From Staphylotrichum longicolle (Eukaryota > Ascomycota > Sordariomycetes > Sordariales > Chaetomiaceae), in assembly GCA_019096155.1 (NCBI GenBank), contig JAHCVI010000003.1, positions 4,464,001 through 4,528,000 of the forward strand: a DNA stretch of 64,000 nt, read 5' to 3'. Position 1 is the first letter of the stretch, and each line of letters opens with the position of its first letter. Below the pieces are notes generated by a model. That model was not told where the DNA came from, made no database searches, and saw only the letters and a program-made list of their open reading frames with translations. Below, in pieces: positions 43,790 through 55,549 of the stretch. Both the position numbers and the translations under genes were made by a program.

Positions 43790-46700
43790 CTTGAATCAAC
43801 AAAACGAGCGTCGAGCAAAACACCGAGTTAGCGAGTGTGTGTTTCGTTTGGAGAAAGAAGACCGAGCTGCCCGACTCCGGGGCGAGGGCGCCATCTTATG
43901 CCCAAGTCGGCACAAAGGATTGCCCAGAGACGCCCAGAGACGCCCCGCCATGGCTGCATGTGTGCATGGCTGCACTGGGCGACCAGCTCATGACGCTGCC
44001 TTGGGGGATGGAAGGATGGGATTTTCGAGCCTGCCTCCTCCTCTTCCCACCCCGCCGAATCGCCGACATGTCAACATGCAGCCATTCCCGAGGAGTCACG
44101 GCACTCGTGGGGTGACAGCACAAAGCCCCGGAAGCGGACGGCGCGGGGTACGGCCGGCTCTCATTGGTCGGCCCGGCACCAAAACGGCAGGCCAGGACCT
44201 CGTATTGGGGAGCGCCACACTTGGTTGATTCGCCAACGAGGCTTGCGGCCCCCTTGGCATTGACGTCGTGCATGCAACGGTCTGGAGAAAGTCTGCTCTT
44301 TTCTGGTCTCGCGTGGACAGCATGCCACGCTAGCACCCTTTCCGGCGCCCAAACCAGGGTCCCTCACGGCTGCCAGCAGCAGCCAACCTTCTCTTGGACC
44401 CTGACGAACCTGCTCGCGTGCGGTGAGAAAAGCCCTCTCCTTGCTGCGGTCGACCCGTTGAGCCCGTACTCGCTTCGCTGGGGCTGGCGGCCATGGCACG
44501 GTTTGGCTTGGGTTGGGCTTGGCCGGCATGAACCTGTCGACTTTGCCGGTTTTCTCGGCGCGACATTGGGCCGCATATCCTTCCCATTCGGTCAGCCTGG
44601 TCAGGTGCTCGTTTTTCCTGACCAAGTTCTGAGAAGCGTCGACAACCTTCAAGCATGCCTTGAGCTCTAAGAAAAGAACTGAGGGGCAGTGCCAAGCAGG
44701 ATGGTCAGTGACCAGCCAAGCCAGCCAATTATTAGCTTGGGCAGGCCTCGGAACTCGGGTTTGCGTAGTCGTGGTAGTCTCTGCTGCAGATCTTTCCAGA
44801 AAGCTGGGTCCGAATGTCCAGTTGGACTGGTTTCCAGAACAGGCAGGAGGAAGCACTCGCAGCACTGGCGGTCCTCCTCGCTGACGGAGGTCCCTCCCAA
44901 CCTCCCGCATGCTCCCTTTTGAACGCCATCGTACCAGATTTCAACGACCACACGTTACTTGTCAGGTTCCAAGCACGAAGAACTGCACCGTCTAGCTCTA
45001 GCAGCCCCTTGATGCTGACGCTCACCCGCGAATTTTGGCGGGATGTTCAAGACTCAAGCTTCGCCCAGATGCTTTGCCGTCCCGCAATACGATTTTCTAT
45101 ATGAAGAGCTTTTTGTGGCGTCCAACCGGACGGCTCCCTTGAAAAGCGGCATGTTGTGCGCTCTGGTGACAAGGAGCGCATCGAGAATGCCCACGACCGA
45201 CACCCGATTGCCGGGATGGGAAACAAAGATACCTCTGGCCGGAATGTTCAACATCGTATTTTCCTCCTGCCCAACTTGACGTCTGGAAAGTCTGATCTTT
45301 CCATCCCCGCGTTCGTCTCGTCTTCTGCTGATTGGACGATGAGCCATGGCTGATCGCCTCGTTTCAGATCTCTTCATCTCGATTAGCGAGGAATCCCTGG
45401 CGCCACAACACCATGTTCGAGTGTACGTCGGATATTTAATTGCATTTGTATTGGTGTTCGAAACTTCGGTGCTTTTCGTGGCCCGAATGGTGCTTTACGA
45501 TCTGAAAATTGGTGCTCCTTCACCCTGGGAGAAATTCAAGTTCTGCCTCGCGGGCCTGATGCCTAACGTGACAACACGACGCGAAGTTTCTAGCGGCAAG
45601 ACGGGTTTTGCTTGCTCGTGTAGGGTGCACAGAAATTGAACCCATGCTTCCGTTATCCCGGTTGCAGCAGCTTTTCTTGGGTTGCACGCTTCGGCCTAGG
45701 TTCATCAAGTTGAAGAACGAGACTTGGCCAAAGACGGGATCGACACAGATTTAATCAACCGACATGGATGCGAGAAAACACGACCATCTCAAACTGTTGA
45801 GGTAATCCATGATCCTTTCAACTGGTATCTTATTCTCGTGTTGGAAGAAGTAGGTATAAGCTGTTAAGGTGAAGGTTTTCAAAGCGAGAGCCAGGGCCGT
45901 GTTTAGTGATGGACAACCCCAGGGCCAAAGCACGATGTGTGATATTAACTCAACTATCACCGGCCTTGACATGGATGCGAGGTGTTTTGAAAATTCAAGC
46001 ACTCGCTCGCATCTTTTAATACAATGACCGTCCGCAAGCACAAGAAGAAGAATCCTCTTGCGTAAAGATGGTGGAAGTCGCAGGATGTGACCCGCTCACA
46101 GGTCAAACTGTCGTTTGCAGAAGCAAGTATTGCAGTCACACAAGTTTTGCAGTCATAACTTAGACCATCAGCCTGTGGGATGAAACATGAGGTTGAATAT
46201 TGAGGAGACATTCGCGTATGCTAGTAGACACTTTCCCCTTCTTCCTCAACCTCAACGCCACATGGATCATGTCAAACACTTGACTCACTCAAACACAAGA
46301 ATTGCCTCTTTTCCCAGAGAGCAAGTACTACGTCCATTGCAGGAATCAATATCAGACATCCTTCCCCTTTGATGAACGGAAATACTTAACCAATTCTAAA
46401 ACTTAACTTGTTCAACTGTCTTGGACAAGGTATCTGGACCCCATGTCATAGTTCATGGTTGATCTCGGCTAGGCTCTGTTTCTGCTCTTGTTCTCTCACT
46501 TGGGCTCATAATCGAGACAATCGAGTCTCAAAGCATCACGATGACTGTCTATCGGAGAAAGTACGTCTGTGTCTTCTATTGACAAGTCTCATTAGGACCT
46601 CTTGCGCAGAGTGTTGGCGGCTCGATCCGCTCGGAGCAACGGCATAGTTCCAAAGTGGACACCTCCTTTCACCTGGCAGGTTGGGATCACAACTGCTTCG

Positions 46701-49700
46701 AGTTCTCTCGCTTCCTCCACATCCGAGCTCTTATTGACTTAAAATTAAAGGAGACAAAACCCCGAGTTGATGAAACCAACTCGTATAAGGTTTGAGTTAC
46801 GCGGCTAGGCCTAGCTTCAAGGACCGATAGATGTGCTTAGCGTGTTGATGCAGTTTCGGGACCATTTCTAGTTTCATGTCAAGATCGTTAAGTCTTTCTG
46901 CAGTTTAGGGATCGTTTCTATTTTCATGTCAAAATCATTAAGCCTCAAGAAGTCTTGGTAACCGCACGGAAGGTGAGAAGGTCAAATGTAGCAGTGGCTA
47001 GATTAACACCCATCATAGCAGACGACCCAAGGTTTCTCTGAAGAGAGAAACGGTGCGTTCAATACTGAATAAAATATAGAGTGGGAGTTGAGTTTCTCTA
47101 TTCTCCATCCATTCCAGTTGACTTACAGCAGAATCCATCAGTGCGATGACAGAGTCTCTCCATGGAATGACTCGAGGCATGTAACTAAGTTGATAAACCT
47201 TTCTCCAGTGACCGCCAGTCTCTGCCACCCGCGCAACTAAGAGCTGCCGTTTCCTTCCATGTCAACCGGGGATTTTGGTCCTTGCACTCTATTACTCTTC
47301 ATTTGAGTCACGCGCGCTACTTTGTCTCACGCGCATTCCCTGTGTTACTGTCTTTCTCTCGGATTTACCACCTCTCTTGCTCTGTACAAACTTGGAACAG
47401 TTTTACAGTCCTTGCAGTTGTGGGCTCGAGTTAAACCTCGTAGAATGAGTTCCAAGAAGCCAGTGTCTGCGAGGCAACACAGCCATCTTGCCACTGACAG
47501 CCCGACACGTCGGCTTTGAGCTAAGCCAGGCGTAAAAGCACCTTGTTGGGTCAGTGGCAACAAAGGGCTGGCAGCAGATACCTCCACACTACCTAGGGAT
47601 CATGATACAAATCTGGACCAGTGGCAAGAATCAGGCCATGACCTTCCGAACAACGCAAAACTCGGCTTCCGCAAGATGGGATTTTGGTGCGCTACCAAAG
47701 CGATCCGGAAAAATACTGATTGTGAAGACGCACCAAGGTACAAGGCGTATGCTCTGCATTATCACCAACACTCGAAGCTGAGATGAGGATACCCTGATTT
47801 GTCCTCGTCGGACGTTGATGATGATGATCTGGCCGCGGACCCCGTCTACCACTGCGAGGCTAATTACCCCGGACTGACCTCTTGTTCGGAAGCAGAGATG
47901 ATGTGGCTCGCCGCTTGGCGGACTGGTGGCCGGGGGGGCTTCCGGGCCCAGGCCTGACTCGGAAATGTGCAGTGTTGATCACTGGAGCCCTGTCAGTCGC
48001 GGGGAAATAGCAGAAGCTTATCCCGACGACATGCGCCGATCTGTGGCCAGCGATACGCTGCAGTCGGGTTTCACGTTGATGTTGAACAAGAAAAAGTGAC
48101 AATGATGGCCTTGTGCGAGGGGCTCATCGTCAGCGCACTTCCGAGTCATCAAGAAATGGAGGGCGGGGAAGGAAGCAAGCAGTTTTCCGACTGTTCTTGG
48201 TGGGCTCTTTCCCACACCCCATTCTGCAACTCGAGGTGGGGTTTTAAGGCTGGAACCCCGCCAATGGGGCCAGCTGAAGCACCGGCAGGCACCATCCATG
48301 ATGATATTGAGCCGGCGGTCTCCCGTCCTCCACTGAAACCTTTCCACTTTGCGTTTTTCGTTTGAAGTGCCTCGTTCTTCACCAACGACGACATGCGGTG
48401 AGCTGCACAGGGCATGCAAGCCTGGCATGACAGAAGCTGCAGTTCCTTCCAGTTTGTCTCGGCGGACGCGCGCGAGTGGGAAAGCACCGTGTCGATCTCG
48501 TGCCAGCTTCCCGCCGACAGCTCTTTCCGTGGAGATATGCCCGCTTGTGCAGCAGCCTCTCACGCCCAATGCAACTGCACGAGGGACGACGGGGCGTGGC
48601 GCGGGCCAACATGTTTCAGCATATCGGATGGCGATCCTGGTTTGAGTCGATTGGCGCCGGCCACGGACAGAAGAACCCGCCGATGATCGTCTCTGGGAAT
48701 CCTGGGCGCGGTTTGTGCTGACCAAACAGCAAACCCGCAGCAGGACCCGATGTCAAGCTTTTTCTGCGCTATTGGGTGGGAACGCACACAAAATAACAGA
48801 ATTTGCGTCTCGCTAATTCCGGAGGCTTCCTCCTGCGCTCGAGGACGCAGCTGAAGACACCGCTGGTCCGGGCCAGCTGCCATGCGGCTAATTAGCAGGA
48901 CAATGCTGTCGCGACCAGAGGCTGTCGTGAGTCTGTCGAGGTGGTTTCAGCTGACCGCGTGGCAGCCTCCCATTTCTGAGCTAATCTTCTCGCGTCCTGT
49001 CAGCGACCCGAGGGCTCGTCATCCGATGCCGTGCTGCGTCACCTAAACCCGAACGGTTCCCAACCCCACCACGAGTCGCGCTGGTCGAGTCCGGTGCTGC
49101 CACCCCATTCGTTGCGAGGTCCAAACGCCTCCTGTCCCACCAGATTTGAGGCCCGAGGAACCGGTCTTTGCTCGGTAAGGCAAGACGCGTGCTGGGCAGA
49201 GTTTGTCGCGGGGCCCCTTCACCTCGCTCTTGCGGTGAGAGGATTGCGGAGAAGGACTCCCAGAGCCAAAGGAATAAATAAATGTACAAAGTCACGACTT
49301 GACCGTCTGGGCGTTGTCTATTTTGTTCTCTCAGACGCACGCCGATATCCGCTTGAACGCCTTGCGCAAGATTTCATCTGAGCTCATCTCTACCAGGACG
49401 ATCTCGGCACCGATCTCGTCGTGTGGCCAAGGCGGCCGCTGCATGGGAAACAGGGTTTGACGGCATCGGACCAGGGCCTGCAGCAGGTACCGCTCGGTAC
49501 TGACCTGACCCCTCCTTAACCGGCAGCGGCTCCACTGGTCCACTCACTGACAGCCAGGGGACCCGCCAGGGTTTTGACACGAGTTGATGTGGTGGGCGGC
49601 GGCACGGTGCCTGCTATTAGAAGCCTGCGCTCGCCCAGCCGCGACGCCCCCGAGCGGCGTCGCCGGTCGTTTTCTTCAGCGGACGGCAAACCCAGCAAAT

Positions 49701-49976
49701 CGACACGAGCGGCAAGATCTCCCAGGCGGAGCACAGAAATCTTGCTTGCTCCCAAGAAACAACTCCACCGTTACATAGCGCGAGCAAGGCTGCGGGCGAC
49801 CAGGGCCTGCTGGGTACCTCAGTTATCGATCGGGTATTGGGGACCCAACCCCCAGGAACTCGCAGCGTGGCAGTCGCAGCAGGCAGACCAGTGGCCCAGA
49901 ACCCACGCCAGCCGATGCAGGCGACATCACACAACCTCAGCCGCAGCAGATTTGTGTGAAGCCAACAGCCCTCAAA
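43790..49976. other. Gene-poor region
   Basis: 6.2 kb in which I can support no gene. 43.8-45.3 kb has GC-normal DNA with frames up to 250 codons (44910-44161 minus) of odd composition and no motif. 45346-45639 plus encodes a possible membrane segment ('VGYLIAFVLVFETSVLFVA') but no family. 45.7-48 kb is visibly AT-richer with many stops, and has a 50-bp tandem duplication at 46851-46950. 48-49.9 kb is GC-normal again without a domain. Confidence 0.5.
46851..46950. repeat. 50-bp tandem duplication
   Basis: Two adjacent 50-bp copies (46851-46900, 46901-46950) differing at several positions, mostly C/T or G/A transitions. Lies in AT-rich, stop-rich DNA. Confidence 0.85.
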
Positions 49977-51059
49977 ATGCCAAGCGTAACCCCACAGCAA
50001 CCCCAACTGCAAAGGAAAGCCAGCCTGCGAGACCGTCTCAAGGCATGGCAAAAGCCTCCCCGGCCACTCGAAATACTCACCGAGGAGGCCAAACCCCGGT
50101 TCGTATACGAGCCAAAACATGCCGCCACCGACTTCTCGCGCCTGGCCGTGTCGCCCCTAAGTCCTTCGGCCCAACGACTCCCGCCCGCGATGCAGGCGCT
50201 GGCCGACGACAACAAACCGGCCGCCCGTCGTGTTAGTCAGAGACGTCGCCCGCGAGAAGAAGAGCCGACAAATCGCCACTCCACACCCAGACCGGAGCAC
50301 GATTCCGCCATGCCGGTAGAAGACCCCTTCCAAGATCCAGGTGCCACCGAGCACGCCCCGGGTGACAGCGGGACAACGGCGTCGTCGCCGGGGTTACAGT
50401 CGGCGGCCGAGAGGGAAGAAGAATCATCATCCGCGTCGCCGCAACAGCCTTCCGACTTTGAGCTCTTCATCGCGCGAGCCGAGGCCGAGGAGCGCGAGCG
50501 CCGCGCCCAAGTCTTGCGCACCATCTCCCAGCGCTCCGAGGCATACGCCGCCGGTCGCGTCAAGCCAGACCCCCATCGGCAATTTGCAGTGGGCTCGCCA
50601 CTGGCCGAAAGGAGTGACAGCTGGGCGCAGCAACGACACAGCGGCAGCCGGTACGTCCTCGCCAGCTCGAGCAGGGACGAGCAACAGCCGCAGAGGCACG
50701 AACGGCGACAGGAGGGTCCGGGCCGGAGGGGCCATGCCCGGCAGTCAAGTTGGGCGCCGAGCTACGCGACGGGCAGCAGTGCGGCCGAGAAGATACTGGA
50801 ACGAATAAAATCGCCTGCGCTCAAGCCGCAGCCCAAACCGCAAATCCAAGCAGCGGCGCCGCCGAAACGCACGTCTGGAACTCCTCCGCCAGTGCAGCCG
50901 ATCATCTACGGCGTCGACAAGGACTTCAAGGGCGGCCGCGACTACCAGCCCGAGGCCCCTAGGGCGCTGCGTCGGCGGGCTAGCGTCACACAGCGGCTTG
51001 TCGAGTACATCCGGCCGACCAAGACTGCAGTGCAGCATGTCGAAACGGTTGTCGAGTAG
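49977..51059 (+). CDS. Hypothetical, largely disordered protein, about 360 aa
   Basis: Uninterrupted frame from ATG 49977 ('MPSVTPQQPQLQRKASLRDR') to TAG at 51057-51059. The N-terminus has a basic helix ('SLRDRLKAWQKPPRPLEIL'), the middle is Ser/Glu/Pro/Gln-rich and polar, with a charged helix 'FELFIARAEAEERERRAQVL', and the C-terminus has 'IIYGVDKDFKGGRDYQPEAP' and 'RRRASVTQRLVEYIRPTK'. No signal peptide or membrane segment. The basic and phospho-acceptor-like motifs (RKAS, RRAS) would suit a regulated scaffold, but that is inference. An upstream exon in the region 49574-49970 cannot be excluded. Confidence 0.6.
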   Translation: MPSVTPQQPQLQRKASLRDRLKAWQKPPRPLEILTEEAKPRFVYEPKHAATDFSRLAVSPLSPSAQRLPPAMQALADDNKPAARRVSQRRRPREEEPTNRHSTPRPEHDSAMPVEDPFQDPGATEHAPGDSGTTASSPGLQSAAEREEESSSASPQQPSDFELFIARAEAEERERRAQVLRTISQRSEAYAAGRVKPDPHRQFAVGSPLAERSDSWAQQRHSGSRYVLASSSRDEQQPQRHERRQEGPGRRGHARQSSWAPSYATGSSAAEKILERIKSPALKPQPKPQIQAAAPPKRTSGTPPPVQPIIYGVDKDFKGGRDYQPEAPRALRRRASVTQRLVEYIRPTKTAVQHVETVVE

Positions 51060-51782
51060 GTGGAGCGAGGAAACTCGTTAGCCATCCGCGCTCTTTTCCC
51101 CTCATTTTCAGCGCGTCGGGTGGATGGATGGGATGATGCCATGCCTTTGTGATGTGTAAACGGTAATGTCTGGGGTGTTGAATGACTGTTTTGACATAGA
51201 AAGAAGGGACGACAGAGAGCAGACAAAGATCAGGGGCACAATGTATTATGACGTGGTGGTTCGGGTTTAGCATCCTCTTCAGGACAGGACAGGATCAGGG
51301 GTTTATGTATCGCAACATTCTGCAACCAACAAGGTTGATGTACCCCACAGCACGCTTGCGCAAGCGTCAACGCAGTTCCAACAACGGTTTGGGAGTTGTC
51401 GCTCGAACTGTTCTACAACGAAGCTTTGACTGGCCATACGACAAACGTGATGAATCTCGACCGAGATCTGTCTGGCCGAAATGCTGTTTTGTCGAAGCTG
51501 GTTCGTCGATGGTGGTGCCCGGGATTGCCTATTGCGCTTCTGCCGGGATCAACGTGGCCAAGGACAGGACCCAGGGGTCTGGGCTGGCCCTTTGCCGGGC
51601 TTCGAGATCAAAGCGCCGGCAAGACATTCTTCCGCCAGGGGCTCTCCTCCACGTCCCCGGGCTGCCATGTCACGGCTGTTTTCCAGTTCTGAGCTGGGAA
51701 TTGCAATGCATGCGGCCACCCGAACCGGATATTGTCTCATTGGTCGCCGCATTGGTTACGCCATCTCGGCGCCCTTGGAACC
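51060..51782. other. Intergenic
   Basis: About 0.72 kb between two plus-strand genes. No supportable gene; it should hold the F-box/ankyrin promoter. Confidence 0.55.
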
Positions 51783-53525
51783 ATGACGACGACCACGCCG
51801 GCAGCACCGCCGGCCAGCACCAGCCTCGGGACGCATCGCGACATGGCGCCTCGGTCGTCGTCGCATTTGCTCACCGCGTTGCCCCTGGAGCTTCTCGTCT
51901 TTGTCATCGACAACCTCGACCGTGTCGAGGACATTGCCGCTCTCGCCCTGACGAACCGGCGGCTGTACAGCGCGGCGAACCGACTCCTCTACCGCCAGGC
52001 GGCGCGGTGCCATGATGCGCGGCCACTAGCCTGGGCCGCGAACAGGGGCTTGGTGTCGACGCTAAACATGGCGCTTGCCGCTGGCGTCGATCCCAACTAC
52101 GAGTTCGTGGAGCAACTCTCGGCAGATGAGTGGGAGAGGGTAAGCGCCGCCGCCCGAGCCGATGCCGCGGCAGGCCGGCCCAAGGAGCTGTGGGCCATGT
52201 GGGACTTCAACAATCGCCCGATCCCCGACGCCAAGTGGTCCCCGGAGCCTGAGGTTGCCGACGACACCACTGCAGAACACGCCGCCACTCCGGCGCCGAG
52301 CTCCACCGCCGCGCCGTCGCCCGGACCCGCGGCCGGTTCCGATCTAGACTCCGTCGTCTCTTCCGAGGAGGACCTGTCCCACCGCAGCGACGCTACCCCG
52401 GCCACCGAGACGTCAACCACACCGACCCCGGACTGGGTCACACGGCGCTACTATGCCGTCCACCTCGCCGCCCGGGGCGGCCACAACGAGATCCTCCAAC
52501 TCCTCGTCCGGCACGGGGCGAGGGTCAACGTCCCTTCGCAGCGCTTCTGCGCCTGCACGCCGCTCTACGGCCTCCTCAACGCCCTCGAACACCCCGAGCC
52601 CGAAGCCGACCGGCCCCTGTGGTCGCCCCTTCACACAGCCATCTGCCACTCCCACACGGAAACCGCCAAGCTCCTCCTCGCCCACAAAGCCTCCGCCATG
52701 ATGGAAACCGCCCCGGGCGACCCCCACGACACCCCTATCTCCTACAGCAGCACCGACGCCGGCTACGGCGCGACGGCGCTGCACCACGCCGCGGGCATGG
52801 GCCTCGGCGACCTGGTCCGGCACATCCTCGACGCCAAGATCCAAACCGACATCAACGCCCAGGACCACAACACCCTGACCCCCTTCTACTTTGCCTATGC
52901 GCACCGCCGGTGGACCACCACCGTGCCGCTCCTCCTCTCCCTCGGCGCGAGCATCGAGTGCGAGATCAAGATGTACATCCCCTACACGGCCATCACCCCG
53001 CTCGGCGAGGCCTGCCGGCTGGGCGACTTTGCCGCCGCCGACGCGCTGCTCGACCTCGGCGCGGACGCGACGCACGGCTTCGTGGCGCTCACGTCGGGCG
53101 GCTGCCTCACGCCGCTGCACATGTGCTGCATGCGGTCGGCGCAGCCGGCGGGGCGGGGCGCAGCCCGCGGACAAGGCCGCCGCCGGCACCGCCGCCGCCG
53201 CTGGCAACGACGACGACGACGAAGCGCGCGGCCGGGCGCGCATGCGCACCATCGAGAGGCTGATCGCGCGGGCGCCAGGCTGGACGCGCGCGACTGCTTC
53301 GGGAGCACGCCGCTCATGGCGGCGAAGCAGGCGTGCAACATCTTTGCGTTGGAGGCGTTGAGCATTGCCGGTGTTGATGACGAGGAAAAGGGGGAGGGGC
53401 ACAATACAGAAATGAACAAGAAGAAGAAGACTGAGAAGGAGAAGAAGGGTGTGGGTGCCGCCGAGCCAGAGGCTCATCACGCCCCGGCTGCATCGGCGCC
53501 GTCGGCGTCGGCGTCGTCGCCGTAG
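51783..53525 (+). CDS. F-box and ankyrin-repeat protein, 580 aa as written
   Basis: ATG 51783 begins 'MTTTTPAAPPASTSLGTHRD'. An F-box at residues about 25-70 reads 'LTALPLELLVFVIDNLDR' and 'ALALTNRRLYSAANRLLY'. A Ser/Thr/Pro-rich linker follows, then ankyrin repeats: 'YYAVHLAARGGHNEILQLLV', 'PLHTAICHSHTETAKLLLAH', 'GATALHHAAGMGLGDLVRHI', 'PLGEACRLGDFAAADALLDL', 'FGSTPLMAAKQACNIFAL', then a Lys-rich tail. Between about 53140 and 53280 the reading is an Arg-rich run in the called frame, while the +1 frame reads an acidic linker ('AAGNDDDDEARGRA', 'MRTIERLIAR') that fits better; the frame then returns for the last repeat. Two offsetting 1-base errors or indels would explain this. Probable SCF ubiquitin-ligase receptor. 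Confidence 0.88.
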   Translation: MTTTTPAAPPASTSLGTHRDMAPRSSSHLLTALPLELLVFVIDNLDRVEDIAALALTNRRLYSAANRLLYRQAARCHDARPLAWAANRGLVSTLNMALAAGVDPNYEFVEQLSADEWERVSAAARADAAAGRPKELWAMWDFNNRPIPDAKWSPEPEVADDTTAEHAATPAPSSTAAPSPGPAAGSDLDSVVSSEEDLSHRSDATPATETSTTPTPDWVTRRYYAVHLAARGGHNEILQLLVRHGARVNVPSQRFCACTPLYGLLNALEHPEPEADRPLWSPLHTAICHSHTETAKLLLAHKASAMMETAPGDPHDTPISYSSTDAGYGATALHHAAGMGLGDLVRHILDAKIQTDINAQDHNTLTPFYFAYAHRRWTTTVPLLLSLGASIECEIKMYIPYTAITPLGEACRLGDFAAADALLDLGADATHGFVALTSGGCLTPLHMCCMRSAQPAGRGAARGQGRRRHRRRRWQRRRRRSARPGAHAHHREADRAGARLDARDCFGSTPLMAAKQACNIFALEALSIAGVDDEEKGEGHNTEMNKKKKTEKEKKGVGAAEPEAHHAPAASAPSASASSP

Positions 53526-53737
53526 AGGGCCTCGTCTGGGTCCGTAAAACTGTAAGAACCGCGCGCTGTTGTGGTGGTTTTTGACTGTGTCCTCGTGGTA
53601 AAACCGGCCACTGGACGACTGTAACATTTCCCGCATCCCCGCTATCATCATGTGTGTGCTGCTATTTGTCCCCCTTAGTTCAGCGTAACTATCTAGACGC
53701 CATCATTGCCGCCGTCGGCTGGTCAAGCATCATTAGA

Positions 53738-55076
53738 TCATCTCCACGAGCAAAAAAGGAGCTTGAATTCAAACTGCCTGGATGGCATGCCTGACGCTGT
53801 CATGCCGTCGGACCAAAGCTTCATTCTGGCGACATGAGGGGCTCGGTTCCATCCCGTGATATTGTAGGGGGTATCTCGACCTCTTTTCTCGCGTTCTCTA
53901 CCACCTCCTCCCCCTGCCCCTCCCTCCCTCCCACCACCACCACCGCCCCCCATCTGTTGCTCATACCCGCCATACCCCTGCCCCTGCCCGCCTCCAAACC
54001 CACCTCCAAACCCTTTGCCCTGGCCACCGCCCTGGCCCGCACCCCCCGCGCCCCCTCCAAACATGCCCGCCATGGCCGCCATATCCATCTGACTCGGATC
54101 CATCCCGCCCGCCATCATCTGCTGCATCATGGCCTGCATCTCCGGCGGCATCCCCTCCATCCCGGGCATGCCCTGCGCGCCCGCGCCTCCCGCACCGGCA
54201 CCGCCCCCCGCACCAGCAGCACCACCGCCGGTCCCCGCGCCCCCCGCCGCGCCGGGCATCCCCAGGCCGCCCATCATCATCATGTTGGTCATGTCCTCCA
54301 TCATCTTCTTGTTGCTCTGCGCAATCACGTCCGGGTTGTACTCGCCCCGCAGCGCCTCCTGCTTCTGCGCGTACAGCGCCCAGGTGAACTCGTCGAAGCC
54401 GTAGTTGAAGTAGTCGGAGAGGTCGGTGCCGGGCTTGCGCCAGGGCTTGGCGTGCTCGGCGAGGTCCTCGTCGATGTTGACCTGGGTGAGGGGCTTGCCC
54501 GTGGGCGTGTGGATGGGGATGGCGTGGACGTCGATTTTGGAAGTGGAGACTGCTGGGTGCTGCTGCTGCTGCTGCTGCTGTTGGTGGTGGTGGTCGGATT
54601 GTTGTTGTTGGGTGTGTTTGGAGGGGTGCGGGCGGGTTGGGGGAGGGTGGCTTCGGAGGTGGTGGTGCGTTGGGGGATGTTCTTGATCTCGCTGTAGCGG
54701 GATTGACTGGCGGAGACGGATTGATTAGTCTACTTGAGGGCTGAGAGGGAAGTGGTGGGTTGGGGGGCGTACGGGGGAGGGGCGGGCTTGGAGCCGTCTG
54801 TTCGGTCGGTGATGATGTCGATGTCCTGGAGGGGTTCGTCAGCATTGAGCCTGCATTGTTTTTGGAGGGGTAATGGAGACGCACGGAATCCTCGTCTTCG
54901 TCCATTGCACCACCCTCGTCCTCCTCCTCGCCCTCTTCTAGCTCGTCGGCAGCATCTTTTTTTGCGGATGCTGCTGTGGCCGCTGCTGTTGCTGGTGCTT
55001 CAGCCGGGTTTTGCTGCGTGGTCGGGACCTCGGGCTCTTCGGGGGCGTAGAAATCGTCATCGTCGTCGATATCCAT
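53738..55076 (-). CDS. fip1: Fip1, cleavage and polyadenylation factor subunit (one probable frame break)
   Basis: Exons 55076-54885, 54825-54773, 54706-53738. The N-terminus is acidic ('MDIDDDDDFYAPEEPEVP'), then 'DIDIITDRTDGSKPAPPP' joined to 'QSRYSEIKNIPQR'. The diagnostic Fip1 core follows: 'IPIHTPTGKPLTQVNIDEDL', 'KPWRKPGTDLSDYFNYGFDE' and 'FTWALYAQKQEALRGEYNPD'. The C-terminus is Met/Gly-rich ('MEDMTNMMMMGGLGMPG'). Fip1 tethers poly(A) polymerase to the nuclear cleavage/polyadenylation complex. Between about 54690 and 54590, an A/C-rich poly-Gln/Asn-type stretch, the frame must change once for the core to be in phase. It shares a 0.47 kb divergent promoter with nup49. Confidence 0.9.
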
Positions 55077-55549
55077 TTTTGCAACTTTTGCAGCGGGATG
55101 TGAGATGCAGGAACTCTGGAATTGGAAACGGAGCGACCACGGGTTGGGAACCGTTGATGCTGAGGCTTGGAATTGGAGGTGGTGCACCCACTTGTCGATT
55201 GTCGAGGTGAGAATGGCAGGCGGCGAATGAACGAATTGGCTTGGCTGCGCACCACGGACCAAGAAGCCCTTGGAGCATTTTGGGCAGGCGGTCAGACGCG
55301 ACCCCTGCAGACGCGACCAGGGCCAAGCTTCTGCAGGTTGGCCTGTGTGGGGCAGGAAAAGCCGGTCGCAAGCTCGCAGCCAATGCACCAGTGCCAACCA
55401 AGCTGACCATACAAAACACAGGCGGCAGACAGCAGCGACAAAACACTCCACACCCAAACCCAACAATCACATTCCAGCCATCCCAGCCGACTGCTGGAAT
55501 CATCCCTTGCGTGGCTTGGTGCATCGTGCATTCTTGTACAGCGACCACC
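55077..55549. promoter_or_regulatory. Divergent promoter region, fip1 / nup49
   Basis: 473 bp between the two start codons, so both promoters and 5' UTRs must lie here. No TATA box or named operator could be assigned. Confidence 0.6.

Noticed and set aside
44161..44910. Minus-strand open frame of about 250 codons
   Set aside because: Composition is Trp/Pro/Arg/Gln-rich without pattern, other frames on both strands are also open, and no motif is seen.
49574..50236. Plus-strand open frame overlapping the hypothetical gene at 49977
   Set aside because: It is in another frame, loses coding character after 49976 and has no motif; its first part might be an upstream exon but nothing proves it.
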